Below are positions 28,901 through 37,577 of a stretch of 64,000 nt of DNA, piece by piece. Made by a program: the position numbers and the translations under genes. A model generated the notes under the pieces. That model saw nothing but the letters and a program-made list of their open reading frames with translations, ran no database searches and was not told the DNA's origin. Every line of letters starts with the position of its first letter. Position 1 is the first letter of the stretch. The DNA comes from Chitinophaga caeni (GTDB lineage Bacteria > Bacteroidota > Bacteroidia > Chitinophagales > Chitinophagaceae), in contig NZ_CP023777.1 of NCBI RefSeq assembly GCF_002557795.1, forward strand, positions 4,287,001 through 4,351,000, read 5' to 3'.

Positions 28901-29296
28901 ATGAACATCATCGGAAGAGTAACAAGGGATGCCGAAGTACGCACCCTGTCCAACGAAAAACAAGTAGTAAACTTCTCCGTAGCCATCAACGACAGCTACA
29001 AGAATAAGCAGGGCGAACGGGTACAGCAAACTACCTATTTCGATTGCGCCTACTGGATCAGTGCGAAAGTAGCCGCCTTACTGACAAAGGGAACATTGGT
29101 AGAGCTTACCGGGAGGGTAAGCGCGAGGGCATGGGTGGATGGTAACGGGAATGCCCGTTCAGGCCTGAATTTCCACACCGCGCAGATCAAACTGCACTCA
29201 TTCCCCGGTACAGGCACGGGAGAACGCAGCAACAGCAGCGTAGCACAGCAGGCTGCCGGTAATGAGCAACAGCAAGCTGACGATCTTCCCTTTTAA
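28901..29296 (+). CDS. ssb: Single-stranded DNA-binding protein
   Basis: A 131-residue SSB. The OB fold starts with MNIIGRVTRDAEVRTL and continues through NFSVAIND, TTYFDCAYW and LVELTGRVSARAWVDGNG. The flexible tail ends in DDLPF, the acidic tip through which SSBs recruit replication and repair proteins. It is an element-encoded copy that would protect the single strand during conjugative transfer. It is followed 58 bp later by the DUF932 gene. Confidence 0.93.
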   Translation: MNIIGRVTRDAEVRTLSNEKQVVNFSVAINDSYKNKQGERVQQTTYFDCAYWISAKVAALLTKGTLVELTGRVSARAWVDGNGNARSGLNFHTAQIKLHSFPGTGTGERSNSSVAQQAAGNEQQQADDLPF

Positions 29297-29354
29297 CCTC
29301 CTTCTTCAATCAATCATTCAATCATCATTTCTCAAACTATTAAAATCAAATATC

Positions 29355-30428
29355 ATGGGACACAACCTGAATTTCAACAAGAGAACCGGACGTTATTCCT
29401 TTTTCAGCGTGCAGCAAAAAGCATGGCACAACCTGGGGCAGATCGTAGAACAGTACCCCACGAGCGAGGAAGCTATAAAGTGCGCCGGGCTGGATTACGA
29501 AGTAGTTAAATCCCCGCTATATACAAAAGGCTCCGGTATTATCCATACAGGGGACAGTATAGAGATACAGGACAGAGAAATAGCAGTTCCGGGCTATTTC
29601 GCCAATATCCGCAGCGATAACAATACCGTCCTCGGTGTAGTCGGCAGGGATTACCATATCGTGCAAAACCGCGAGGCCTTTGCTTTCTTCGATGCCATTG
29701 TTGGCGGTGACGATGGTATCCTGTACGAGACAGCAGGGGCATTGGGTAATGGGGAACGCATTTTTATTACCGCAAAACTCCCCGGTTATATCCGTGTCGG
29801 CAACGGTGATGATGTAACAGAAAAATACATATTCCTGACCACCTCCCACGATGGCAGCGGAAGCATTACCGCAGCTTTTACCCCTATCCGGATCGTATGT
29901 CAGAATACCCTGAATGCTTCGCTTCGCAACATGAGCAATATCGTTCGCATCAAACATACCGCCGGGGCGAAGCAAAGACTGGAGGATGCCCACAAGGTAA
30001 TGGGGCTTGCCAACACCCTAAGCGGCCAGTTAGAGGGCGCTTTCAATGAGTGGGCTAAGGTCAGGATAACCGACCGCGAAGTGCGCAAACTCATACAGTT
30101 GGCCCTTTGCCCCAATAAGGAAACACTGGATTTACTGAAAAAGGGCGCAGACGATGAAGTGTCCGCCGTATTTCAAAATACCGTGGATGATGCCTTTGCC
30201 TATGCTATGATGAGCGATACCCAACAAATGGAAACGACCAATGGAACCGTTTACGGCGCTTACAATGCGGTAACGGGCTACTATCAGAACGTGAGGGGCT
30301 ATAAAACGGACGAAGCCAAGCTGCAATCTATTGTCATGGGCGGCACTGCACAGACGAGGACACAAAAGGCCTTCGATCTCTGCGCCGCTTATGCGACAGA
30401 CGGAGCGGAAATCTTAAACTTTAACTAG
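29355..30428 (+). CDS. DUF932 (phage/plasmid-like TIGR03299 type) protein
   Basis: A 357-residue protein. I chose the ATG at 29355 (MGHNLNFNKRTGRYSFFSVQ) because it gives the usual family N-terminus; longer frames run back into the ssb gene. Recognisable segments are the AWHNLGQIVEQYPTSEEAI start, FITAKLPGYIRVG, the TTSHDGSGSITAAFTPIRIVCQNTL stretch (read in pieces) and NTVDDAFAYAMM. The family is widespread on plasmids and conjugative elements and its biochemical role is not known. It may act in element maintenance. Confidence 0.88.
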   Translation: MGHNLNFNKRTGRYSFFSVQQKAWHNLGQIVEQYPTSEEAIKCAGLDYEVVKSPLYTKGSGIIHTGDSIEIQDREIAVPGYFANIRSDNNTVLGVVGRDYHIVQNREAFAFFDAIVGGDDGILYETAGALGNGERIFITAKLPGYIRVGNGDDVTEKYIFLTTSHDGSGSITAAFTPIRIVCQNTLNASLRNMSNIVRIKHTAGAKQRLEDAHKVMGLANTLSGQLEGAFNEWAKVRITDREVRKLIQLALCPNKETLDLLKKGADDEVSAVFQNTVDDAFAYAMMSDTQQMETTNGTVYGAYNAVTGYYQNVRGYKTDEAKLQSIVMGGTAQTRTQKAFDLCAAYATDGAEILNFN

Positions 30429-30434
30429 ACACCT

Positions 30435-30466
30435 ATAGGCTACCGCCTTAGCCGGTGGTAGCCTAT
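30435..30466 (+). terminator. Strong hairpin after the DUF932 gene
   Basis: ATAGGCTACCGCC (30435-30447) and GGTGGTAGCCTAT (30454-30466) form a 13-bp stem with one G-U pair and a 6-base loop. There is no T-run after it, so it may act as an attenuator or mRNA stabiliser rather than a full terminator. Confidence 0.55.
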
Positions 30467-30507
30467 CAAAAACTATAATATACCCGATAAATCCCTTTCG
30501 TAAAGCT

Positions 30508-30717
30508 ATGCACATAACCGATCTGAACGGTTGCCGCATCGAGGTAACCCACCTTAAAGAAGCTCTTGCAATGGCAAAGCGATACAAAGAGTACCGCCAC
30601 GAGGATAGCAGTTTTTCGGAGTTTGACAAACGGCAAAAAGCCTATTGGACGGACATGTACGAAAAATTAGTAACACTGAAATCCCAAAAATCAAAGAATG
30701 AGCAATCTATCGGATAA
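30508..30717 (+). CDS. Small element protein, unknown
   Basis: A 69-residue, charged, helical protein (MHITDLNGCRIEV, then HLKEALAMAKRYKEY). No domain is recognised. Its stop overlaps the start of the next small gene by 20 bp, which supports translation of both. Its place between the DUF932 and PRTRC genes suggests a maintenance role; that is positional inference. Confidence 0.6.
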   Translation: MHITDLNGCRIEVTHLKEALAMAKRYKEYRHEDSSFSEFDKRQKAYWTDMYEKLVTLKSQKSKNEQSIG

Positions 30718-30910
30718 AACAGGATACAAGGCTATAAGCATAATAGCCCGAATGGTAAAGGAATTTGAAAAGCTGCATTATTTAGATATGACCAAAAGCG
30801 ATGATTGGGATGCTTGCCAAGCAAGAAATCTGTTAGAGGGCATTGTTCAATCAATCGGGTACAAAATCAATTACAATAGAAATAGTAAGAAGCCACTTTT
30901 AAAAGCCTAA
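30698..30910 (+). CDS. Small element protein, unknown
   Basis: A 70-residue basic protein (MSNLSDKTGYKAISIIARMV). It overlaps the preceding small gene and is followed 4 bp later by the PRTRC E gene, so it is part of the same transcription unit. No motif allows a functional call. Confidence 0.55.
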   Translation: MSNLSDKTGYKAISIIARMVKEFEKLHYLDMTKSDDWDACQARNLLEGIVQSIGYKINYNRNSKKPLLKA

Positions 30911-30914
30911 GAAA

Positions 30915-31538
30915 ATGAACACAAGTTTTTTCCAACAGATAGCCCAACTGAACATCACCGGGGCATTGCAGATCACCATAACCAAAGGCGCAGGAGGCGG
31001 CCTTGTCGTATCTGTTATACTGCACAACGAACAATGCGGGGATAAGGCAAAGGAGCTAATCCCCCCGCTTACCCTCCGGGGAACTGCCGAAGAACTGGAC
31101 AGCGGATTTTTTGAACGGATAACCGCACCCATACAAGCCACCTCCGGCCTCATGGATAACATGGAAACCTATTTGAAGCAGCAGGAAGAAGCCAAAAAGC
31201 AATCCGCGATGGAAAAAGAAAAGACCGACAAGGAGAAGAAAGCCAAAGAGGAACGCGACCGGAAATACAAAGAAGCCATGAAAAAGGTGGATGAACTGGA
31301 AAAGGAAGGCAAGTACCGCGAAGCCTGGACAAAGGTTCCCGACCCTAACACCTTCCCGGAGTATGCCGACACCATCCGCAAACGCCGGGCGGCGCTGTCT
31401 GCCCAATTCCCCCCTGATCTGTTCGGCGGTGCTGAACCGGAAGCAGAAGCAACCACTCCGGAGGCAAACCTGTTCAGCGTGGACGATGATACGGCAACAG
31501 CGCCGGAAGTGCCTGAAGCAGAAAGCGAAACCGAATAA
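30915..31538 (+). CDS. PRTRC system protein E
   Basis: A 207-residue protein. The N-terminal domain (about 1-75) starts with NTSFFQQIAQLNITGALQIT and includes the IPPLTLRGTAEELDSGFF segment typical of PRTRC E. A highly charged coiled-coil of Lys/Glu repeats follows (about 85-130), then an acidic tail. PRTRC cassettes (ParB-related, ThiF-related) occur on plasmids and integrative elements and are thought to aid their maintenance. The biochemical roles of the parts are unknown. It is followed 27 bp later by PRTRC C. Confidence 0.82.
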   Translation: MNTSFFQQIAQLNITGALQITITKGAGGGLVVSVILHNEQCGDKAKELIPPLTLRGTAEELDSGFFERITAPIQATSGLMDNMETYLKQQEEAKKQSAMEKEKTDKEKKAKEERDRKYKEAMKKVDELEKEGKYREAWTKVPDPNTFPEYADTIRKRRAALSAQFPPDLFGGAEPEAEATTPEANLFSVDDDTATAPEVPEAESETE

Positions 31539-31565
31539 TTCACCAACAATCTTAAAACAACGATC

Positions 31566-31784
31566 ATGTTAATAGCCACACAACTAGAACGGGTATTTAT
31601 TCTCAACGATAGCGGCAGGGAGATCAGGCTGGCCGACCCCGAACCCGCATGGAGCACGGACGCCGTGCTGAACTACTACGCCAATACCTATCCCATACTG
31701 ACCACCGCCAAAGTATCTGCTCCCGTTATCAGGGAACAGACGGTGCAATATCGCTTTGACAGCGTAATGGGAACGAAAGGATAA
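31566..31784 (+). CDS. PRTRC system protein C
   Basis: A 72-residue protein with the family pattern FILNDSGREIRLADP at about 11-25 and VLNYYANTYPILTTAKV at about 34-50. It has a beta-grasp-like length and, with a ThiF homologue in the same cassette, could be a ubiquitin-like partner. It has no exposed Gly-Gly end, although it finishes in Thr-Lys-Gly. That link is inference. Confidence 0.8.
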   Translation: MLIATQLERVFILNDSGREIRLADPEPAWSTDAVLNYYANTYPILTTAKVSAPVIREQTVQYRFDSVMGTKG

Positions 31785-31804
31785 CAAACTGAATCATTAA
31801 AGCC

Positions 31805-32977
31805 ATGAAACATGCAACAACAGACTATAGCCGGAACGATCAGCATGCCCACTTCCACCCGGCAACAGCAGCTACACCGGCAATTGAGCCAGTTCGCGGA
31901 CTGGATGCAAAGGCCAAAAGACGCAGCAGCAGTAAAGAAGGACAAGCAACAGTCCGTACCCCCGGAAGCCTTACCGATGCTTTTCTGAAAACCACCTTTC
32001 TCCCGGTACAGGAAAAGGAGATTTGCACAGCAACCGGCAAGGAAGCCATTAAAACGGAAAGGGATTTTTACCAGTCCCTTTCCGGGCTGGCTGCCCATTA
32101 TGGCATCGAACCCCTGCCGACCCGTGAATATGGCTACCCCTACAATATCGCTTTATCCCTCTGGGATACGGAGCGCAGGCTGAAGGACACTTGCAGGTAT
32201 TTTGATAACCTGCGTGTGCTGCGTCAGGGAAAAAAGACCGTCCTCGTCAGCGAGGAACGGTGTAACACTGGCTATAGCCTGTATTACATCCCGGTAGTGC
32301 CGCTCTACAGGATGCTCAGGAACCGCAAACGCAGGACGGCGGCACAACTGCTATTATCGGTTTGCACTTACCTGTACCATGTAGCGCAGGTACCCTATTA
32401 CCGGCAGGAGGACAGTTATTTATATTGGACGTATCACATGCTGAAAGATTGGGCGGAAGAAGAACAGGAAACCGACAGCGGCGACATCTACGGAGGGGAA
32501 ATACACGTTGCCGAATGGACAGGCGACAGGATGGAACAGAAAATACGCCACCGCGACAACCTGAAATACTTCCGGCAGCGCGTGGAAACCTTCAAAGCCG
32601 GTGACGATTACGACCGGGAGTGCCTACGGGTGGCCTCGGAAGCCCTTGCCCTGTACACGGCGTATCCCGATGCGCATATCTATAACAACGCCTATCCGAA
32701 AGCTACTGTAAGTGACGAATACGACGACGAACCGGAAATAATAGGCATAGAAAAATACGTTTCCTTTTTCGCAGATAGGAAAGGCCTGTTATATGACAGC
32801 CTTTACGAAATGGTCAATACGGATTTTAATGAAGGTCCGGCCATACAGGAACCGACAATCAGGAAAGTGTTTGATGGCAAGCCCATAAAGGGAAGCCTCG
32901 ACTTTGACAGCCGCCTTTTTGAACTGATAGGCGATCTGATCTTTTTACTTAGTAACGATAACGACAACAGACTATGA
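31805..32977 (+). CDS. PRTRC-cassette protein (F-like position)
   Basis: A 390-residue cytoplasmic protein without recognised catalytic motifs. It lies 20 bp after PRTRC C, and its stop overlaps the start of PRTRC B by 4 bp (ATGA), so translation is coupled. The position matches where PRTRC protein F or an unnamed large cassette protein sits in other Bacteroidota elements. The N-terminal ~60 residues are compositionally odd (rich in Ala, Thr, Ser). The +1 frame is also open there from an ATG at 31812 for 58 residues, so the true start is uncertain. A start near residue 60 is possible. Confidence 0.65.
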   Translation: MKHATTDYSRNDQHAHFHPATAATPAIEPVRGLDAKAKRRSSSKEGQATVRTPGSLTDAFLKTTFLPVQEKEICTATGKEAIKTERDFYQSLSGLAAHYGIEPLPTREYGYPYNIALSLWDTERRLKDTCRYFDNLRVLRQGKKTVLVSEERCNTGYSLYYIPVVPLYRMLRNRKRRTAAQLLLSVCTYLYHVAQVPYYRQEDSYLYWTYHMLKDWAEEEQETDSGDIYGGEIHVAEWTGDRMEQKIRHRDNLKYFRQRVETFKAGDDYDRECLRVASEALALYTAYPDAHIYNNAYPKATVSDEYDDEPEIIGIEKYVSFFADRKGLLYDSLYEMVNTDFNEGPAIQEPTIRKVFDGKPIKGSLDFDSRLFELIGDLIFLLSNDNDNRL

Positions 32978-33681
32978 AAACGGCAACAGACATAACCAGT
33001 AGCTTCAGTACGCTTTATCACCCCAAAGCCGCTTTGGTTTTTTATGAAGCCAAAGGGCGCGATAGCTACGTAGAACATTTTGACATGGACGAAAGCGGCA
33101 GGCCCGTTAATGCCCATCCCCTGACTGTCCGGGAAGCACAGGCACTGGCTCGCAGTCTGAACACGCAAAGGGAGTTCCTCAAACCCAAGGGGCTGCTGCC
33201 CGGCAACGTGCTGGAGGTCAATCCCGGCGATGGCGGTAGCGTACTCTGGTACAGCAAGGCACAGCGGCGGCAGCTTTACTTCCATAAATTCCTCGGTCTC
33301 CCTGATGGTGTCGCCCACATACCTGCCCTTGTTTGGAAGGCCAGCCGGGACAACCTGTTCCTTTATGCGCTGGCCGGTAACCGGAGGCCCACCGAAAAGA
33401 CAGCCCTATACCATGCTCCATTTTTTAATGTGTATGAGAGCGGCAGCGTCTGCATGGGATCGGTGGACTTACAGTTTGCCCGGTCGGTATCATTGGAAGC
33501 CTTTATTGCCGGGTGGGAGGACTACTTTTTCAACAGTTATTTCAGCCACCTGATGCACCGACATAACCCGGTGAAAGGTAATTGTGTCAGCCTTTGGAAA
33601 GGATTGTTAGAGACCGGCGAGGCCTTCCCTAAAGCCGTATTGAAAAAAAATAGCAAAACCCTCAAAAATTTACTGCAATGA
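32974..33681 (+). CDS. PRTRC system protein B
   Basis: A 235-residue protein with family segments STLYHPKAALVFYE at about 11-24, TVREAQALARSLN at about 51-63 and a C-terminal VSLEAFIAGWEDYFFNSYFSH region. Start and stop overlap its neighbours by 4 bp each, showing a tight operon with the upstream F-like gene and the downstream ThiF gene. Function in the cassette is unknown. Confidence 0.83.
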   Translation: MKTATDITSSFSTLYHPKAALVFYEAKGRDSYVEHFDMDESGRPVNAHPLTVREAQALARSLNTQREFLKPKGLLPGNVLEVNPGDGGSVLWYSKAQRRQLYFHKFLGLPDGVAHIPALVWKASRDNLFLYALAGNRRPTEKTALYHAPFFNVYESGSVCMGSVDLQFARSVSLEAFIAGWEDYFFNSYFSHLMHRHNPVKGNCVSLWKGLLETGEAFPKAVLKKNSKTLKNLLQ

Positions 33682-34481
33682 ATACAGAAAAAACTAAAGT
33701 CCATATTACGGATAACTACCTGCTCAACCCGACCAACCCCATCGAGGTAAACCTGGTCGGGGCAGGTGGTACCGGCTCTAAAGTACTGACCGCGCTTGTG
33801 GAAATGAACCACAGCCTTTTGGATTTCGGGCATCCCGGTTTACAGGTGCGCCTGTGGGATGATGATATAATTACACCGGCCAACCTCGGCAGGCAGCGTT
33901 TTGCCGAAAGCGAGACCGGCCTACACAAGTCGGTGGCCTTAATTAACCGGGCTAACCGCTGGTCAGGCAGTAATTGGAAAGCAGAAACCAGGAAATTTCA
34001 GAAGGATAATTTGGGAAACATGCCTGAACACACGGACGCCAGTATCTATATATCCTGTGTCGATAGCGTATCCGCAAGGTTCGGCATTGCCGACATCCTG
34101 AAATGGAGCCACAGCCGAAGCTACCACAACAAACCCAAATATTGGATGGATTTTGGCAACAGCCGCTATTCGGGACAGGTTGTCCTGTCCACCATCGGGG
34201 AGATCAGGCAGCCGCAGTCCGAAAAATACGATACCGTTGCCGCCCTGCCTTTCATTACTGACGAATTTGCCGACCTGTTGAAACAATCCGGAGAAAAGGA
34301 CGATACCCCAAGCTGTTCACTGGCCGAAGCCTTGCAGGAGCAGGATTTATATATCAATGGTTCTTTGGCGCAGATGGGATGCTCCCTGCTGTGGGGCCTG
34401 TTCCGAAACGGATTGACCCGTTACCGGGGCTTTTTTCATAACCTGGAGGATTTTCGTACCTATCCCATAAAGGTCGGGTAA
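33678..34481 (+). CDS. PRTRC system ThiF family protein
   Basis: A 267-residue E1-like adenylyltransferase. The nucleotide loop is VGAGGTGSKVL near residues 26-36, followed by the conserved LWDDDIITPANLGRQRF (about 58-74), equivalent to the D-x-D-x2-N-x2-RQ motif of ThiF/MoeB. The ISCVDSVSARF strand is at about 128-138. E1-like proteins activate a ubiquitin-like C-terminus; the partner here may be the adjacent PRTRC C. A catalytic cysteine is not evident by eye. It is the last gene of the cassette and is followed by a hairpin. Confidence 0.87.
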   Translation: MNTEKTKVHITDNYLLNPTNPIEVNLVGAGGTGSKVLTALVEMNHSLLDFGHPGLQVRLWDDDIITPANLGRQRFAESETGLHKSVALINRANRWSGSNWKAETRKFQKDNLGNMPEHTDASIYISCVDSVSARFGIADILKWSHSRSYHNKPKYWMDFGNSRYSGQVVLSTIGEIRQPQSEKYDTVAALPFITDEFADLLKQSGEKDDTPSCSLAEALQEQDLYINGSLAQMGCSLLWGLFRNGLTRYRGFFHNLEDFRTYPIKVG

Positions 34482-34913
34482 AGGCCGGTTCCGGCGGCCA
34501 AAAGACAGCCCTTCCGTTGGTCGGGCTGCCTTTTGGCGTCCAATCGGTGCGACCACTTGCCCGAAAGACAAGCGCCCCGCTGAAGCCATCCCTGCTTTCC
34601 TTCTACCAACAGGTCGCGGCTTTTTATGTCGGGATACTGACTATCCCCGCTTACTGGTGGGCCGGCTTCTTTTTCTTTCCGGCAGCGGCCAAAGAAAAAG
34701 AAGCAAAAAGAACCCCGCTTTTTCGGATGGACGGGGCCACCCCGGACAGGTGGCCGTTTTGTATTGCTGCAGATCGGTCAACCTCAGCTTTCCCTTCACG
34801 CCGGCCAAACAGTAGCCACGACAAGCCAAATACTGCCACGATCTCCGGCACAGTGCCGGCAGCACCTACCTTCTCTTCCTGCCCCGAGAGGGGTGCTTAT
34901 TGCTAAATAGAAG
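34482..34913. other. 432-bp gap after the PRTRC cassette, non-coding
   Basis: A terminator-like hairpin lies at its left end. The rest is GC-rich and open in several frames at once on both strands, which I read as composition rather than genes. No RNA gene is recognised. Confidence 0.45.
34498..34536 (+). terminator. Terminator-like hairpin ending the PRTRC operon
   Basis: CCAAAAGACAGCCC (34498-34511) and GGGCTGCCTTTTGG (34523-34536) form a 14-bp stem with one mismatch and an 11-base loop. The right arm itself carries the TTTT. It lies 17 bp after the ThiF stop. Confidence 0.65.
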
Positions 34914-35159
34914 TTGATGAAACCAGAAGATCGTTATCCCGGCCTGGAACACAAAGGCGCGACTTTATCCGCTTTTGCCGTAGCCATAGATGTATTTATC
35001 CTTTCCCTCAAATCCGGGGAACTCGTGCGCTTTACGCCCGATGACCCCAAAAAATTTCGGCAATGGCTGGAGGCCCACCAGGTCCGGGATGCCGATAAGA
35101 AGCAAGGGCAGGATACCGCTGCCGCACTGAAGTCAACGAGGCGCAGAAGGCTGTTTTAA
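34914..35159 (+). CDS. Small element protein, paralogue of the gene at 56977-57186
   Basis: An 81-residue protein. Residues about 28-58 (VFILSLKSGELVRFTPDD, then FRQWLEAHQVRD) align by eye with the small minus-strand protein at 56977-57186 (LFTILLHDEEVIHFRPGS, then FHSWLKRSNIPD). The shared pattern is a two-stranded hairpin followed by a tryptophan-containing helix. No function is known. Its end touches the convergent gene at 35156. Confidence 0.6.
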   Translation: MMKPEDRYPGLEHKGATLSAFAVAIDVFILSLKSGELVRFTPDDPKKFRQWLEAHQVRDADKKQGQDTAAALKSTRRRRLF

Positions 35160-35476
35160 CTTAACCGGCTTGGGGAATTGCCTGTTATTGCCGCTGCAGC
35201 ATGATGCTGCTCCGTGGCCGCTTGCTGAGCGGCCTTTTCTTTTTTCTTTTTCAGCGAGTAATGGGCCAGCACACCCAGGATGCCGAACAGGATCAGGGCG
35301 TAGGCCAGCCACTTACCGACCCTTTCCACGAACCGGGTCATCCAGGATTGCTCATAGCTGGAAAAGCCTTCAGAACCGAATGGGCTGCGCCGGTAGAATT
35401 TGCGTCTGTTAATCCAGTATCGGAGGGGAAGTCCTATTGCCAAAGCGATGATGCCTAAAATCAAAGATGCATCCAT
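35156..35476 (-). CDS. Small membrane protein at the end of the tra operon
   Basis: A 106-residue protein with two membrane segments (about 5-20 and 60-75) and a charged C-terminal tail of Lys/Ala/Gln. Equivalents at this position in Bacteroidetes conjugative elements are often mislabelled as molybdenum ABC transporter permease; nothing in the sequence supports transport. It follows traQ on the minus strand after a 130-bp gap. Confidence 0.55.
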   Translation of the reverse strand: MDASLILGIIALAIGLPLRYWINRRKFYRRSPFGSEGFSSYEQSWMTRFVERVGKWLAYALILFGILGVLAHYSLKKKKEKAAQQAATEQHHAAAAITGNSPSRLS

Positions 35477-35606
35477 GACCTTTCTGCGTTTTTTTGTCGG
35501 GTTTGGTTACTGATGATAGGTTGGGAATACCCTGTATTTGGGATTGACCGAAATAAAAAACGGCCTATCCAAAGATACGCCGTTTTGCCCACATTTACCC
35601 ACCCGT

Positions 35607-36053
35607 TTAATCGCTGCTGTTGAACTGGAAGCTGATCTCCTCTTCATTGCCGAAGTTATCGGAAATCCATACCGTAAAGGAGTGCGTTTCTTTCGATGCA
35701 GAAGTGTAGTATAGGCGAAATTCCCTTTCCGGCAACGGATAACGGTCATTGGGCAAGTACGGATCATCATTAAAATACCGGAGCATGCCCTTGCCCTCAT
35801 ACTGGAAATAACGGATCGTGTACCGGGTACCGTTATAGTCCCCGGAAGGAAGGATCGTACAGCGCAGCTCCGCTGTTTCTCCGAGGGCGATTTCGGAAGG
35901 TACGGGCATCACTTCCACTTCAAAAGGAAAATTCTGCTGTATGTCCAGTTCCTTTTTGCGGCAGGAAGCCAGGATCACCGAGAGCAGGGCCACCAGGACA
36001 AAGCAGTACAGGAGCTGCTGGCCCAGGTTAAGGTTACTGATTGCTATTTTCAT
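35607..36053 (-). CDS. traQ: Conjugative transposon protein TraQ (DUF3872)
   Basis: A 148-residue probable lipoprotein. A hydrophobic signal (about 14-30) ends in VILASC, giving a lipid-modified Cys. The mature part is an Ig-like beta domain with PFEVEVMPVPSEIALGETAEL at its start, characteristic of DUF3872/TraQ. It is the last recognisable tra gene and lies 12 bp after traO. It is presumed to be part of the envelope-spanning transfer apparatus. Confidence 0.85.
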   Translation of the reverse strand: MKIAISNLNLGQQLLYCFVLVALLSVILASCRKKELDIQQNFPFEVEVMPVPSEIALGETAELRCTILPSGDYNGTRYTIRYFQYEGKGMLRYFNDDPYLPNDRYPLPEREFRLYYTSASKETHSFTVWISDNFGNEEEISFQFNSSD

Positions 36054-36065
36054 CGTATAAATAAT

Positions 36066-36626
36066 TTAAAAGTTAAACCTCAGACCCAGCCCGGCCGAGG
36101 GCCGGAACTGGTCTGTTGACGTATTCCACAACAACCGGGAGCGGCCTTGCAGCACCACCACCAGCCGGTCACCGAGCCAGGCTTCCAGGGACAGCCGCCC
36201 ACCCGCCCCATAGATAAAGCCTTCTTCACTGCGGATAAGCGCGCCGTCCGGCAGCAGTGCCGTTCCCCGGTTAATGGCCTCATAGCCGCCCACCGCGCTC
36301 AAAGCGGCATTCAGGTTAATGTGCTTTCGGGCCAGGGACAGGAGCCGCAGGCTATAGCCTGCTTCGGCCATATAGGTCTCCAGGGGCAGGTAGCGCCCTT
36401 TGTAGGCCGCCTGTTCCCGGTCATACTCCAGGCCGTAAAGCTGGTAATGGCCGCTCTTTCCATAGACAGTAAGGGCCGCGCCCAGGAAATAGTTGCTGCC
36501 GGGCTGCCGGCCGGATAATGTACCGGCGCTGAGTTCCAACCCTTTTTGTCCCGGCAGCATGCGTTGTGCCTGTACGGCTGTGCAACAAAGCACGCCCAGC
36601 AACAGGGTATAAATATATCTTTTCAT
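36066..36626 (-). CDS. traO: Conjugal transfer protein TraO
   Basis: The start is the ATG at 36626, which gives a 186-residue protein with a clean signal peptide (about 1-20, ending VQAQ). The longer frame would lack it and would overlap traN. The mature part is an outer-membrane-like beta protein, with the repeated aromatic/Gly strands SYFLGAALTVYGKSG-type and a terminal LGLRFNF ending in Phe. That terminal aromatic is typical of outer-membrane barrels. It would anchor the mating channel in the outer membrane. Confidence 0.85.
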   Translation of the reverse strand: MKRYIYTLLLGVLCCTAVQAQRMLPGQKGLELSAGTLSGRQPGSNYFLGAALTVYGKSGHYQLYGLEYDREQAAYKGRYLPLETYMAEAGYSLRLLSLARKHINLNAALSAVGGYEAINRGTALLPDGALIRSEEGFIYGAGGRLSLEAWLGDRLVVVLQGRSRLLWNTSTDQFRPSAGLGLRFNF

Positions 36627-36646
36627 CTTTCGGTTGATTTTTGAGG

Positions 36647-37546
36647 TTAACGGATCTTCAGGTGCATGTAACTGACTAGTTTCGCTTTTTCCAGGTCGGC
36701 CTGTTCCACCCGCAATACCTGGTGCCTGCCGCCGTTCTGCTCGCATATTTCGATAAGCAGCACCTGGTCGCCGGTAATGCTGAACAGGTCCAGCAGGAAC
36801 ACGTTCCGCCCCGAGGCCTTCCCCGCTACAGGAGTGTTGGGCCGGTACTGCCGCAAAGGCGTCTGGGTACGCTCCTGGATCACCGAACGTTTGAGCACTT
36901 TCTTATCGACTACCTTAAAGCGCACGAAATCCACCCGGAAGGGAACATTCGTCTTATTACGCAACTCGGTAAAAAAATAGAATTTACCTTCATGAATATA
37001 GATGCCTTTAAGCGTGTAGCCGATACCGTAGCTACGGGAACCGATGTGCTTAATATCCCTTTTATTCTGCTTGCAGATCGTCTCCATCAGGAGCTGCGCC
37101 AGGGAAGGCGCACTTTTTCCCAGGTCGGTAAACAACACTTCATTGCCTCTTTCCCTGTCAGCGGATCGCTGCATTTTCATCAGGTCATAATTAAGTATGG
37201 AGGGGTATGGGCTGTACAGCACATCGAAGTTGTAGAACCGGCCATCGTCGGTGATCACGGAGAAATTGGTCTCTTCGGAAAAATCCCGCACGGCCGCTTT
37301 GACGCGCAGGACATTTTCGGCATCATCGGCCTTGCCGGCCACCAACTCATCGCTGCCCAGATCGACATAGCGGATCGCGGCGGGAAAGATCAGGTGGGTG
37401 GTCTTGTTATAGGTGACTTCCATCCGGTAAGGGGCCACCTGGCCTAAACGCAGTGCCGTTGTGTTGGAAACCGGCTGCGCATGGCTATGGATACATAGGC
37501 CGGTCAGCAGGACCAGCATTATCGTACTTTTTAAGATTGCTTTCAT
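36647..37546 (-). CDS. traN: Conjugative transposon protein TraN
   Basis: A 299-residue secreted protein with a signal peptide (about 1-23). The VTYNKTTHLIFPAAIRYVDLGS segment (two overlapping pieces near residues 43-64) is the family hallmark and resembles the VirB9-type beta domain of type IV secretion systems. Near the C-terminus is the GRNVFLLDLFSI segment. Together with TraM and TraO it would form the outer core of the transfer machine. It overlaps nothing and follows traM by 31 bp. Confidence 0.9.
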   Translation of the reverse strand: MKAILKSTIMLVLLTGLCIHSHAQPVSNTTALRLGQVAPYRMEVTYNKTTHLIFPAAIRYVDLGSDELVAGKADDAENVLRVKAAVRDFSEETNFSVITDDGRFYNFDVLYSPYPSILNYDLMKMQRSADRERGNEVLFTDLGKSAPSLAQLLMETICKQNKRDIKHIGSRSYGIGYTLKGIYIHEGKFYFFTELRNKTNVPFRVDFVRFKVVDKKVLKRSVIQERTQTPLRQYRPNTPVAGKASGRNVFLLDLFSITGDQVLLIEICEQNGGRHQVLRVEQADLEKAKLVSYMHLKIR

Positions 37547-37577
37547 TGCTGTCTATTTGTTCGTGTTTGAAGAAAAA

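Noticed and set aside
34517..34906. 129-codon plus-strand ORF after the PRTRC ThiF gene
   Set aside because: It runs through the terminator hairpin and has low-complexity content. Frames on the other strand are also open.
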